Source of the DNA: an uncultured Lutibacter sp.
Lineage (GTDB): Bacteria > Bacteroidota > Bacteroidia > Flavobacteriales > Flavobacteriaceae
Length of the DNA: 64,000 nt
Reading direction: 5' to 3'
NCBI RefSeq assembly: GCF_947495725.1
Contig: NZ_CANLZZ010000005.1
Span: 363,043 to 427,042, forward strand
Part shown: positions 35,252 through 44,283 of the stretch, in pieces
How positions within the stretch are numbered: position 1 is the first letter of the stretch
How the letters are laid out: every line of letters starts with the position of its first letter
Made by a program: the position numbers and the translations under genes
The notes under the pieces: model-generated
What the model was told of the DNA's origin: nothing
What the model saw: the letters and a program-made list of their open reading frames with translations, nothing else
Databases searched by the model: none

Positions 35252-35366
35252 GTCAATTCGAGTGAATTTTAGCCTATTTGGCTGAAAATTAGTGTCGAGA
35301 ATCGAAATTTTATTAAAAAACAATCGTTCTCGATAAAATTTTTTATCAAAAATTACTCGAACTGAC
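35252..35366. repeat. Inverted pair of a dispersed flavobacterial repeat
   Basis: GTCAATTCGAGTGAATTTT (35252-35270) and AAAAATTACTCGAACTGAC (35348-35366) are imperfect inverted arms. Inside lie the hairpin AATTTTAGCC/GGCTGAAAATT and the pair TCGAGAA/TTCTCGA. Each half resembles the short GTCAGTTCGAGT...TCGAGAAC repeat I remember as common between genes of Flavobacteriaceae. Two head-to-head copies would form a cruciform, perhaps ending transcription from both sides. Confidence 0.5.
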
Positions 35367-35421
35367 GTTCTATTCAATTTAATAGACAAAATACACGATA
35401 AGTATGAATCTTTAGTTATTG

Positions 35422-36885
35422 TTACCTTTTTAATTCGGATAACAGTTCTTCTAAATTTACAGTAGCAAATGAAGAAGCACGGTCTGACATTGCATATGGA
35501 ATGCAAAGATTACCATTATGAATTATTGACCCACAAGAATAAATTACATTGGGTACATAGCCTTCTCTTTCTACTTCGTTAGGAATCATTAAAGGCATTT
35601 TTAATCGCCCAATTTCTATTTCAGGATGATCGAATTCAAATAATGAAGCACCCATTACATATTCCCTCATTTGACCCACAGCGTGGGTAATTACAAGCCA
35701 TCCATCTTTTGTTTCAATGGGAGAGCCACAGTTTCCTACTTGAACAAATTCCCAAGGGTATTTTGGTTTTTGCAATAATTTTGCCTCATTCCATCTATTT
35801 AAATCGTTAGAAAAAGAGATATAGTTATTTATCCCATCAATTCTACATAGCATTGCATATTGTCCATTTATTTTCCTTGGAAATAATGCCATTCCTTTAT
35901 TTCTAGCTACTTCACCATTTATAGGTGTAATTGTAAAATGGTAAAAGTTTTTAGTGGTCATTAATTTTGGTAAAATGGTAATCCCATCATAAGCAGTATA
36001 GGTGGCACAGTAGGTTATTTCTCCGTTATCATCGATAAATTTTACAAATCGAGCATCTTCAATTCCATTTTTTTCATTTTCTGAAACAGGAAAAATTACT
36101 CTTTCGGAAATATCAGTGTCCAATGAAAATATAATCTCATAATGAGAAGAGGCTAGCCACATAATTTCATCACAAAGTATTTCGCCTGATAGGCATAAAT
36201 TAAGTTCCTTTTTTGTTTTTTTTACAACTCTCTCCAATTCACCGTATGAAAAATGATCAGGTAATTTAGAAAAAAGTTTGGAAGCAATGTCTTGATCATC
36301 TTTATGTAATTCAAAAAGTTTGGAAAAGAAATGATCTTTATTATAAGCATGCCTTTTTATATTTTTTGCTTCATTTAACATTTTTCCAGGTTCCTTAATT
36401 TTTAAATTACAGTTTTCATCAAGAATTCCGCTTCTAAAAACAATAGAAGAAATATGTCCCTCTCCTGTAGCTCGAAAGCTTAAAATTACTCTTTTTTCTC
36501 CCTTTTGAACCATACTTTGATCGGGGTCTTCTACCATAGATGGATTAAAAAATGCAGCCGATTCAATAGAGTATTCTTTCGTGAAATAGGAGCCAATAAG
36601 TGTTTTAAAGACATTACTAATGTCATTTGTATTAATTTTTAACTCCTTTAAAATATGGGATAATTTATAGAAATGATGTTCAAATATTATTGAAATATTT
36701 CTATGACGCTTAGAATAACCTCTTAGAATCTTTATTAATTCCTCTTTTGCTTGCTCTTCTGAAAGCTCTAGAATTTTTAGAATAATTTCTTTACTTTTTT
36801 CATCACCAGAATAATTAAATCGGGCAATTACTCGGCTAGAATCAGGACTAAAAAAGATGTTTTTTCTATTTACTTTAATTTGCAT
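35422..36885 (-). CDS. GH130 family glycoside phosphorylase with N-terminal helical extension
   Basis: A 487-residue cytosolic protein. Residues ~100-485 form the GH130 five-bladed propeller; the proton-donor motif reads KNGIEDARF with Asp277, and Arg279 is the likely phosphate ligand. VGNCGSPIE, GWLVITHAV and YVPNVIYSCGS match later blades. The first ~95 residues and an insertion near 170-230 are helical additions absent from the shorter GH130 at 26847. Such long forms are a distinct GH130 group; the exact mannoside is unknown. Codirectional with dodecin upstream, but 320 bp away with no Crp/Fnr dyad between, so its own promoter is unclear. Confidence 0.87.
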   Translation of the reverse strand: MQIKVNRKNIFFSPDSSRVIARFNYSGDEKSKEIILKILELSEEQAKEELIKILRGYSKRHRNISIIFEHHFYKLSHILKELKINTNDISNVFKTLIGSYFTKEYSIESAAFFNPSMVEDPDQSMVQKGEKRVILSFRATGEGHISSIVFRSGILDENCNLKIKEPGKMLNEAKNIKRHAYNKDHFFSKLFELHKDDQDIASKLFSKLPDHFSYGELERVVKKTKKELNLCLSGEILCDEIMWLASSHYEIIFSLDTDISERVIFPVSENEKNGIEDARFVKFIDDNGEITYCATYTAYDGITILPKLMTTKNFYHFTITPINGEVARNKGMALFPRKINGQYAMLCRIDGINNYISFSNDLNRWNEAKLLQKPKYPWEFVQVGNCGSPIETKDGWLVITHAVGQMREYVMGASLFEFDHPEIEIGRLKMPLMIPNEVEREGYVPNVIYSCGSIIHNGNLCIPYAMSDRASSFATVNLEELLSELKR

Positions 36886-37154
36886 TAGCCGAAATATTTT
36901 AAGTTATAAATGAATAATTATAAAATTATAAAGGCTGCCTAAATAGTTGGCTTTGAATTGAGTTAAACTTCGACTTCGCTCAATAAATAGTTATTAAGCG
37001 GTGTCGAAATATAATTTTTTGTTATTCTGGAAATCTGCACTTTGAAATTCTAATATATCCATTTTACACTTAGAATTTACAAGGTATAGATAAGGTTAAT
37101 AACCAATACAGAATGAGATTTTTAGACCTTTTTATTTAGCCTTCAAAATAATCT

Positions 37155-37172
37155 TTTAGTGTATACACTAAA
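37155..37172. promoter_or_regulatory. Perfect 18-bp palindrome, function unknown
   Basis: TTTAGTGTATACACTAAA is perfectly self-complementary, 34 bp beyond the dodecin stop and ~270 bp before the GH130 start. It is not 33 bp from a -7 element in either direction, unlike the activator sites elsewhere. It might be a repressor operator. The rest of 36886-37205 holds a second small dyad (TGAAATTTGATTTCA, 37183-37197) and a CTTCGACTTCGCTCA repeat near 36968. Confidence 0.4.
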
Positions 37173-37205
37173 TTATAATCAATGAAATTTGATTTCAAAC
37201 AAAAT

Positions 37206-37412
37206 CTATTCATCTAAAATTCCAAAACAAACCTTAGAGTTAACTCTGTATTCACTAATTTTGTTAGCACTCACTTTTACCTGCATTTCTTTAATATAAA
37301 CAGATTTAATGTTTTTTACAGATTTTGATGCTTCATTTACTACATTTTGTACCGCATCTTCAAAACTTACAGTGGAATTCCCTAAAACTTCTATTACTTT
37401 TAAAACTGACAT
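37206..37412 (-). CDS. Dodecin family flavin-binding protein
   Basis: A 68-residue protein of the usual dodecin length with a beta-alpha-beta-beta fold. The start VLKVIEVLGNSTVSFEDAVQ is the family signature, and ASKSVKNIKSVYIKEM and a C-terminal strand ending VCFGILDE complete it. Dodecins form hollow 12-mers that store FMN, riboflavin or lumichrome and limit flavin damage. The promoter carries a Crp/Fnr-type dyad at the standard spacing. Confidence 0.9.
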   Translation of the reverse strand: MSVLKVIEVLGNSTVSFEDAVQNVVNEASKSVKNIKSVYIKEMQVKVSANKISEYRVNSKVCFGILDE

Positions 37413-37441
37413 AATATGTTGTTTTTATGATTAATATTGTA

Positions 37442-37484
37442 TGAAGTTAGGATTGGATAATAAGTTTTCAAATGATTTTCATCA
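37442..37484 (-). promoter_or_regulatory. Crp/Fnr-type promoter of the dodecin gene
   Basis: Dyad TGATTTTCATCA (37473-37484) with minus-strand TAACTTCA (37442-37449), 33 bp centre to centre. The octamer keeps TAnnTT. Confidence 0.55.
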
Positions 37485-37535
37485 ATTTTCAATATTTTTT
37501 TAATATTACTTTAGAGATTAAAATATTTTAAAATT

Positions 37536-38705
37536 TCAATACCTAAAAATGGCATTTAAAGTTCGACCTTTTACGGGCATTTCAGTTGGGTCTATTACAT
37601 AAACATTTCCTTTGTTTAAAAATGTTTGTACTGCGGCTAAGTTAGCAAGTGAGCTATTTTTAATTTCTTTTTTAGTGCCTAATAGTAGCTTTCCGTTTTC
37701 TGTATTATACAGTCCAAATTCATCTGAACTTTTATCAACAAATAAGGTTTCTATTTTCCCTGAAATTGCAGCTGGAATAATTTCATTTAATTGATATGAC
37801 ACTTTAGGTGTATGATATAATTCTTGAAATTGAGATAGTTGCAGTTTTTTAGATGTTTCGAAATAAGGTTTTATTAATTTTAAAGAGGCTTTATGCAATT
37901 TTGTTTTATTTTTAAATTCTGGATCGCCTTTACAATTAATATTATAAAGATTTGGGTATGAATTTATTTGTTGGTAACTATTAAATACATTATTTGTGCT
38001 AGCAATAACTAAAGGAGCTTTTTTATCTTTAATTGCTTTGTTTACAGCTTTGTCAATAATTTTTAAAAAAGCTAAAATTTCTTTTTTGTCATCATCTTTA
38101 CCTTCACCATGTCCGTGAAATGATCCAGCACTAAATGCGTCTTGTCCGCTTCTAAATTGTAACATCTTTTGTTTGAAATCAAATCCGATAGCTTTTTCTA
38201 AAGTATCAGGTGCTAAACTTTTAATATGAAGATTGGTTAAGCCAAATTTGGAGGCCTCATATAATTTTACGTAATCTTGGCTTAATTCCAATAAATAATA
38301 TTGTTCCTCTTCTTCATAAAGTGGAAGTAATGGAGTTAAATAAAAAGAACTCGCCACTTCTGTTTTGGCTGTGAAAGGAATAGGAAGTGTATAATAATTA
38401 AATCCCTTTTTGTCTAAAAAAATTGCTAAGCCTTCAGAAGGATTTCTCCATAATTCTACATTGGAAATTAGTTTTTCAATTGGTTTTAAATATGTAGTTA
38501 TTTCAGAATTACTTAAATTGTGTTTTTGAAGTGATTTGTTCGCATCCTTAATACATTTTTTTAAGGTTTCTTGCGCTAGGTGCTCATTTTGTTCTTTTCC
38601 TTTTTTATGCATAGGAAGATATATGGAAACACAATGCAGAGAATGATTTGTAGCTAAAGTCTCAAAAGTTTTTATTGGTAGCGGGTGAAATTTAGAAGTT
38701 TTCAT
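37536..38705 (-). CDS. baeRF family (bacterial release-factor-like) protein
   Basis: A 389-residue cytosolic protein that resembles the bacterial/archaeal eRF1-like (baeRF) families, distant homologues of peptide-release factor domains. Supporting segments are the start HCVSIYLPMHKKGKEQNEH (about 24-42) and YYLLELSQDYVKLYEAS (about 141-157). KAPLVIASTNNVFNSYQQIN and a C-terminal DEFGLYN...VIDPTEMPVKG region also fit. The role is proposed to be ribosome-associated in stress, not proven. Last gene of the minus-strand UspA-PEP synthase operon (47-bp gap to PEP synthase). Confidence 0.68.
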   Translation of the reverse strand: MKTSKFHPLPIKTFETLATNHSLHCVSIYLPMHKKGKEQNEHLAQETLKKCIKDANKSLQKHNLSNSEITTYLKPIEKLISNVELWRNPSEGLAIFLDKKGFNYYTLPIPFTAKTEVASSFYLTPLLPLYEEEEQYYLLELSQDYVKLYEASKFGLTNLHIKSLAPDTLEKAIGFDFKQKMLQFRSGQDAFSAGSFHGHGEGKDDDKKEILAFLKIIDKAVNKAIKDKKAPLVIASTNNVFNSYQQINSYPNLYNINCKGDPEFKNKTKLHKASLKLIKPYFETSKKLQLSQFQELYHTPKVSYQLNEIIPAAISGKIETLFVDKSSDEFGLYNTENGKLLLGTKKEIKNSSLANLAAVQTFLNKGNVYVIDPTEMPVKGRTLNAIFRY

Positions 38706-38752
38706 AATTTGTTGTTTTTAAGTTAATAGCCTTACAAAGTTTTTTTAATGAA

Positions 38753-41140
38753 TTAATGAACGTAAACACCTTTTTTTTGTTCGGCTTTGTTGGTATTTTC
38801 AATTCCCTTCAGTAAAGCATCAGGATTAAATGAAATACTATCAATACCTGTGTTAACTAGGAATTCGGCAAAATTTGGGAAATCACTTGGTGCTTGTCCA
38901 CAAAAACCAATTTTAGTGTTTGTTTTATGAGCTTTTTCAATGGCCATTGCAATCATAGTTTTAGCAGCTTTGTCATGTTCATCAAACAAATCGTTCATAA
39001 ATTCAGAATCTCTATCTACTCCTAATGTAAGCTGTGTTAAATCATTAGAACCGATAGAAAACCCATCAAATATGGAGGCAAAATCTTCGGCTAAAATTAC
39101 ATTACTTGGTATCTCAACCATGGTGTAAACTTCTAATCCATTTTTACCTTGTTCTAGTTCAAAATCAGCCATAATTTTAAGCACTTTTTTTCCTTCTTCA
39201 ACAGTTCGGCAAAAAGGAATCATTACTTTTAGGTTGTTTAATCCCATAGATTCCCTAACTTTTTTTATAGCCATACATTCCAGTCTAAAACCATCTTTGT
39301 ATAGTTCGTGGTAATATCTTGATGCACCTCTAAAACCTAACATAGGATTTTCTTCTTTTGGTTCAAATTGTTTACCTCCAATTAAGTTTGCGTATTCATT
39401 GGTTTTAAAATCACTCATTCTAACAATTACTTCTTTTGGATAAAAAGCTGCTGTAATTGTTGCTATTCCTTCTGCTAACTTATCTATAAAATAAGTTTCT
39501 TTATTTGTCCAACTCTCAGTAAGTTTTTCAATTTTTTCTTTGTCACTTGCATCTTCAAGCTCATTAAATTTTATCAATGCCATAGGGTGAATTTTTACGC
39601 TATGGGTGATAATAAATTCCATACGTAATAAACCAACACCGTTATTTGGATAAGCAGCTAATTGAAATGCTTTTTCGGGATCTGCTAAAATTAATTTCAT
39701 TTCAGTTTTTGGCATTTTTATAGCTGAAAAATCAAGTTTTGTTTTTTTAAAAGAGAGATTGCCTTTATAAATATATCCTGTTTTGCCTTCTGCGCAAGAA
39801 ATAGTGATTACATGTCCATTGGAAATTGTTTCTGTGGCATCTCCACAGCCAACAACAGCTGGCACTCCTAATTCCCTTGCAACTATAGAAGCATGACTTG
39901 TTCGTCCTCCTTTATTTGTAATAATTCCCCCAGATTTTTTAAGTACTGGATCCCAATCGGGAGTAATGGTATTTGTAACAATAATTTCTCCTTCTTTTAA
40001 TTTAAATGCGTCTTTAGGAGAATTTAAAATCCTAGCTGTTCCAACAATTATTTTAGACCCAACAGCATTTCCAGAACTAATAATTTCACTTTTTTCTAAT
40101 AATTTATATTCAAAAAAATCTTTTTTAGTTTTTGTATGGTGCACCGTTTCTGGTCTGGCTTGTATAATGAATAATTGATTGTTAATACCATCTTTAGCCC
40201 ATTCAATATCCATTGCTTTTTTATAGTGTTCTTCAATTATTAGAGCCCATTTAGCAAGTTTTTGTATTTCATCATCGTTTAAAACAAATTGTATTTGTTT
40301 GTTTAAAGGTGTATCAAGGTTTAACAAAGAAGAATGACTGTTAGATTCGGCATAAATCATTGTTTTTTCTTTGGAACCCATTTTTTTTTGAATGATTCCT
40401 TTTTTACCAAGTTTAAGGGTAGGTTTAAAAACATAAAACTCATCTGGTGTTACAGTGCCTTGAACCATATTTTCACCCAAACCCCAAACCCCTGAGATTA
40501 AAATAATGTTTTCAAATCCAGATTCGGGTTCTAAAGTAAACCCGACACCAGAGCAACCAATATCCGAGCGAACCATTTTTTGAACACCTACGGATATAGC
40601 AATATCACTATGAATAAATCCCTTGTCTTCTCTATATTTAATAGCTCTGTTGGTGTATAAGGATGCAAAACAATTTTTAATAGCAATGAGTAAGTTTTTT
40701 TCACCTAAAATATTAAGGAAAGATTCATGCTGACCGGCAAAACTAGCTTCAGGAAGGTCTTCTGCTGTTGCGCTACTTCTTACTGCAACTTCAAAATAGT
40801 TGCCATTGCATAAATTTTTATAAGCATCAATAATGGATTTTGAAAATTGATTTGAAAAAGATGCATTTAAAATTAAGTCTCTTGCTTGTTTACCAATTTT
40901 GTTTAAATTGGAATAATTATTTCTGTTTAATTTGCTTAAAACATTGTTAAGTGGAATCTGTAAATTATTTTCGTTTAAAAATGTATTAAAGGCATATGAT
41001 GTTGTAGCAAACCCATTGGGAACCGAAATACCTTCGTGAATCAGTTCGTTATACATTTCACCTAATGAAGCATTTTTACCTCCAACAAGTGCTACATCAT
41101 TTATTCCTATTTCATTAAATTTTTTTATAAATGTTTTCAT
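38753..41140 (-). CDS. ppsA: Phosphoenolpyruvate synthase (pyruvate, water dikinase)
   Basis: A 795-residue enzyme converting pyruvate, ATP and water into PEP, AMP and phosphate, the entry into gluconeogenesis. The N-terminal ATP-grasp domain starts VGGKNASLGEM and carries VRSSATAEDLPEASFAGQ (120-137). The swivelling domain has the phospho-histidine His416 in GGRTSHASIVARELG. The C-terminal PEP/pyruvate barrel ends with the catalytic Cys747 in GFCGQAPSDFP. Length is normal. It is 3 bp downstream of the UspA gene, so the two are cotranscribed from the dyad promoter at 42036-42078. No regulatory PPSR partner is seen nearby. Confidence 0.95.
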   Translation of the reverse strand: MKTFIKKFNEIGINDVALVGGKNASLGEMYNELIHEGISVPNGFATTSYAFNTFLNENNLQIPLNNVLSKLNRNNYSNLNKIGKQARDLILNASFSNQFSKSIIDAYKNLCNGNYFEVAVRSSATAEDLPEASFAGQHESFLNILGEKNLLIAIKNCFASLYTNRAIKYREDKGFIHSDIAISVGVQKMVRSDIGCSGVGFTLEPESGFENIILISGVWGLGENMVQGTVTPDEFYVFKPTLKLGKKGIIQKKMGSKEKTMIYAESNSHSSLLNLDTPLNKQIQFVLNDDEIQKLAKWALIIEEHYKKAMDIEWAKDGINNQLFIIQARPETVHHTKTKKDFFEYKLLEKSEIISSGNAVGSKIIVGTARILNSPKDAFKLKEGEIIVTNTITPDWDPVLKKSGGIITNKGGRTSHASIVARELGVPAVVGCGDATETISNGHVITISCAEGKTGYIYKGNLSFKKTKLDFSAIKMPKTEMKLILADPEKAFQLAAYPNNGVGLLRMEFIITHSVKIHPMALIKFNELEDASDKEKIEKLTESWTNKETYFIDKLAEGIATITAAFYPKEVIVRMSDFKTNEYANLIGGKQFEPKEENPMLGFRGASRYYHELYKDGFRLECMAIKKVRESMGLNNLKVMIPFCRTVEEGKKVLKIMADFELEQGKNGLEVYTMVEIPSNVILAEDFASIFDGFSIGSNDLTQLTLGVDRDSEFMNDLFDEHDKAAKTMIAMAIEKAHKTNTKIGFCGQAPSDFPNFAEFLVNTGIDSISFNPDALLKGIENTNKAEQKKGVYVH

Positions 41141-41143
41141 TTT

Positions 41144-42001
41144 TTACTTGTGTTTGCGACTATAATTAAATTCGTTAAAACTTATTAAAGGTACATCGCT
41201 TTGATCTTTCATTTTTTTAACTAAATCGGAATGAAATAATTTATTAACAAGACCTTTTTTCTTTCGTTCTAGCATAGCAACCCAATCGGCATTTTTTTCG
41301 GTTAAATATATTTTTAGAAAATTAAATACATCATCCGAGTAAAATAAGGCGTATTCAATATTTTTATAACTTACTTTTTGTTCTAACATTTCCTTAAACC
41401 ATTGCATTTGTTCTTCTGCATTGTTTTCTTTTTTAGTAGAAACATGAATTATTTTTATTTTGGTATTAAATTTTTTTGTTATTTCTACAATTCTGTAAAT
41501 TGCACTAATATCTTCCTGTTCAAAATCGGATGCATAAACAATTGTATCAATATTATTGAAAACGGCTTTTTCTGGTATTGCTAAAACTGGACAAGGAGCT
41601 TTTTCAATAAGTATTTTTGTGGTATTTCCCATTAAGAAATCTTTTAGATCGCTTTTTCCTTTCATTCCAGTAATTATTAAGGAAGCATATAATTCATCGG
41701 TTTTGGATATAATACCGTTAACAACAGAACTGTTTTCAATAGCTTCAATATGAATTTTTTTTTCAAGAAAATTACTTCCTAAATGGTCAATACATAATTG
41801 TTTAATTTTGAGTACTTTTTGTGTTTTTAATTCTTTTTTTGAAAAAGGATAAGGTTCATTTAAATTAGAACTTAATCTATTAGCATCAAAGATGTTTACT
41901 ACCCATAAGCTAGCATTTATTTTTTCACTAAATGCGTAGGCATATTTTAATGCGGTAATAGCATTTTTAGAAAAATCCGTTGCGTGTATTATCGTTTTCA
42001 T
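41144..42001 (-). CDS. Universal stress protein, tandem UspA domains
   Basis: A 285-residue protein with two UspA domains (about 1-142 and 147-280). The first is complete: IIHATDFSKNAITALKYA at the start and TGMKGKSDLKDFLMGNTTK, an ATP-binding G-x-x-G-x9-G-S/T type motif, near 112-130. The second begins IVYASDFEQED but its loop reads AMLERKKKGLVNKLFHSDL, so nucleotide binding there is doubtful. Tandem Usp proteins are typical stress-regulon members. It leads the operon with PEP synthase and the baeRF protein. Confidence 0.9.
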   Translation of the reverse strand: MKTIIHATDFSKNAITALKYAYAFSEKINASLWVVNIFDANRLSSNLNEPYPFSKKELKTQKVLKIKQLCIDHLGSNFLEKKIHIEAIENSSVVNGIISKTDELYASLIITGMKGKSDLKDFLMGNTTKILIEKAPCPVLAIPEKAVFNNIDTIVYASDFEQEDISAIYRIVEITKKFNTKIKIIHVSTKKENNAEEQMQWFKEMLEQKVSYKNIEYALFYSDDVFNFLKIYLTEKNADWVAMLERKKKGLVNKLFHSDLVKKMKDQSDVPLISFNEFNYSRKHK

Positions 42002-42035
42002 AAAAGATTAATTTTAATTGCTATATCAAGTTTGT

Positions 42036-42078
42036 TAAAGTTAAAAATCAATGTTTTTGCAGTAAATGATATTTCTCA
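42036..42078 (-). promoter_or_regulatory. Crp/Fnr-type promoter of the UspA-PEP synthase-baeRF operon
   Basis: Minus-strand TAACTTTA (42036-42043) and dyad TGATATTTCTCA (+ strand, 42067-42078), centres 33 bp apart. It is back to back with a second promoter to the right. Confidence 0.6.
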
Positions 42079-42097
42079 CAATAAAGTAATTTATGGG

Positions 42098-42140
42098 TGA
42101 TTGTAATCATTTTTTTCAACAGATGTCTTTTATAAATTTA
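42098..42140 (+). promoter_or_regulatory. Crp/Fnr-type promoter of the MacAB-FtsH operon
   Basis: Dyad TGATTGTAATCA (42098-42109) and TAAATTTA (42133-42140), exactly 33 bp apart. Transcription would begin near 42147, giving a ~165-nt leader to the periplasmic adaptor gene. The leader contains no obvious gene. Confidence 0.6.
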
Positions 42141-42313
42141 TATGTAATTATTAGCCAATCAACTGTTTACTTTTTGTGTTGTTGTAAATAAAATAGTTGC
42201 TTCGATACAAGCTAAGCCCCATAAAAGGGTTTAAATGTATTTATTGATTCTTTGTTTTTGGTTAAGACTACGTTCTAAAAGTGATTTTTTTTTAATTAAA
42301 ATAGCTTTGTATT

Positions 42314-43528
42314 ATGAAAAAGTGGAGATGGGTTATATTAGGAGGTGTATGTATTTCAGCACTTATATATTTCAATGTTAAGCCAACTTTAAAGGTTAAG
42401 AATTTAGAGTTTACATATACCATTTTGGAAAAAGGAAATATAGAATCGATTGTATCTAGTACTGGTACTTTAGAAGCTATAATTACTGTTGAAGTGGGAA
42501 CGCAAATTTCAGGAACCATTAAAAAAATATATGTAGATTATAATGATAATGTTATTGCAGGTCAACTTTTGGCTGAAATGGATTTAAGATTGTTGAATAC
42601 AAATTTAAATAACGCACTTGCCAATTTAGCAGTATGTACATCCCAACTCAATCACGCCAATGATCAATTCAACCGTGATAAAAGATTATTTGAACGGGGA
42701 GTTATTTCAGAATTAGAGTATCAAAATTCAAAATACAATTTTGAACAAGCAGAAAGTGTTAAAAAGGCAGCATTGGCAACAGTAAAAAATATTCAAGTTT
42801 CTATAAGCTTTGCACACATACGTTCTCCAATTAATGGCACAATAACCAAAAGAAGTGTTGAAGAAGGACAGACTGTTGCTGCGTCTTTTGCAACTCCAAC
42901 AATGTTTATTATTGCTGAAGACTTATCTAAAATGCAAATTTTAGCAGATGTGGACGAGAGTGATATAGGATACATTAATAATGGTATGAAAGCTCGTTTT
43001 ACGGTGCAAACCTATCCAAAAAAAGAGTTTTATGGGCAAGTAAGTCAAATTAGAATGCAACCGATAAAAATTAATAATGTAGTTAATTACCAGGTAGTTA
43101 TTGATGTTGATAATAAAGAGAAATTACTACTTCCAGGAATGACAGCAAGTATAGAGTTTATTGTAAATGTAGCCAATAACGTACTACTTATTAATAATTC
43201 GGCTTTACGATTTAGGCCAAATGAAGCTATGCTAAATGAAATGAAACCAATTTTAATTGCCAAAGGAAAAGCATTTTTACCAGATTCTATTCAACAAGAT
43301 TTTATAGCAGGAATTAAGAATGAAGAATTGTATTTGTCTGCAAATTTCAAAAAAAAATTACCTACAAAAATTGATGGAATTTTTATGAAAAATGAAAAAG
43401 GGAAATTGGAATTTAAATTTATAGAAATTGGTATGAAAACAGGATTGCAGTCTGAAATAAAAAGCTTTTTAGATAGTATAACATTAGATGAAGGAACAAA
43501 AGTAATTAATGGTATAAAATCAAAATAA
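42314..43528 (+). CDS. Periplasmic adaptor subunit (MacA/HlyD-like)
   Basis: A 404-residue membrane-fusion protein with an N-terminal anchor (5-20). The first lipoyl half is TGTLEAIITVEVGTQISGTI (about 51-70), then a helical hairpin (about 90-155), then the second lipoyl half AHIRSPINGTITKRSVEEGQ (about 171-190) and beta-barrel and membrane-proximal domains. The pattern follows MacA. A ~60-residue insertion near 310-355 is unusual. It would bridge the ABC permease downstream to an outer-membrane channel not encoded here. The stop overlaps the next start by one base. Confidence 0.9.
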   Translation: MKKWRWVILGGVCISALIYFNVKPTLKVKNLEFTYTILEKGNIESIVSSTGTLEAIITVEVGTQISGTIKKIYVDYNDNVIAGQLLAEMDLRLLNTNLNNALANLAVCTSQLNHANDQFNRDKRLFERGVISELEYQNSKYNFEQAESVKKAALATVKNIQVSISFAHIRSPINGTITKRSVEEGQTVAASFATPTMFIIAEDLSKMQILADVDESDIGYINNGMKARFTVQTYPKKEFYGQVSQIRMQPIKINNVVNYQVVIDVDNKEKLLLPGMTASIEFIVNVANNVLLINNSALRFRPNEAMLNEMKPILIAKGKAFLPDSIQQDFIAGIKNEELYLSANFKKKLPTKIDGIFMKNEKGKLEFKFIEIGMKTGLQSEIKSFLDSITLDEGTKVINGIKSK

Positions 43529-44271
43529 TGATACCTAAAAAAGTCATAGAAACAAAAAAATTAAGTCGTGTTTTTAAAAATGGCGAAATTGAAGTAAATG
43601 CACTTACCAATGTAAATATTTCAATAGAAGAGGGTGAGTTTGTAGCTATTATGGGAGCTTCAGGGTCGGGAAAATCTACGCTGTTAAACATTTTAGGTTG
43701 TTTAGATAAACCCACTTCTGGAGAGTACTATTTGGATGGAATTCATGTAAATAACTTAAATAAAAATGAATTGGCAGCGGTTAGAAACCAAAAAATTGGA
43801 TTCATTTTTCAAAATTACAATTTATTATCTCGCACTTCAGCTATCGAAAATGTTGAATTGCCATTAGTTTACAATAGAACAGGAAAGTTTACCAACTCCA
43901 AACAATTAGCAAAAAAAGCGTTAGAACAAGTTGGTTTAAAAAATAGAATTTATCATAAAACAAATGAACTTTCGGGAGGAGAGCAACAGCGCGTAGCTAT
44001 TGCTAGAGCCTTGGTAAATGATCCAGCACTTATTCTATCAGACGAAGCCACAGGAAATTTAGATAGTAAAACGAGTATTGATGTGGCCGATTTATTTGTG
44101 AGGTTAAACAATAAAGGAAAAACTATTTTAATGATTACTCATGAACCAGATATTGCACAGTTTGCAAAACGCATTATTTATTTAAGAGATGGATCTGTGT
44201 TAACAGATGAGTTTATAAAAAATAGAAGCACCAAAGAAAGTGCTTTAAAAGAATTAGAATTAACAACATAA
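43528..44271 (+). CDS. ABC transporter ATP-binding protein (MacB/LolD type)
   Basis: A 247-residue ATPase with Walker A GASGSGKST (43-51), Q-loop IFQNYNLL, signature LSGGEQQRVAIARAL, Walker B LILSDEATGNLDS and a switch histidine in MITHEPD. This is the MacB/LolD subgroup that drives mechanotransmission permeases rather than import. It begins at the stop of the adaptor gene (ATGA overlap) and is followed after 12 bp by the permease, forming a three-gene export unit. Confidence 0.95.
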   Translation: MIPKKVIETKKLSRVFKNGEIEVNALTNVNISIEEGEFVAIMGASGSGKSTLLNILGCLDKPTSGEYYLDGIHVNNLNKNELAAVRNQKIGFIFQNYNLLSRTSAIENVELPLVYNRTGKFTNSKQLAKKALEQVGLKNRIYHKTNELSGGEQQRVAIARALVNDPALILSDEATGNLDSKTSIDVADLFVRLNNKGKTILMITHEPDIAQFAKRIIYLRDGSVLTDEFIKNRSTKESALKELELTT

Positions 44272-44283
44272 TTATTAGCAAGG

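Noticed and set aside
35243..35506. 87-residue minus-strand frame overlapping the GH130 3' end
   Set aside because: It overlaps a real gene in another frame and runs through the inverted repeat; composition is not protein-like.
37183..37197. TGAAATTTGATTTCA as a Crp/Fnr site
   Set aside because: The half-sites are spaced by nine, not six, bases and no -7 element is at 33 bp.
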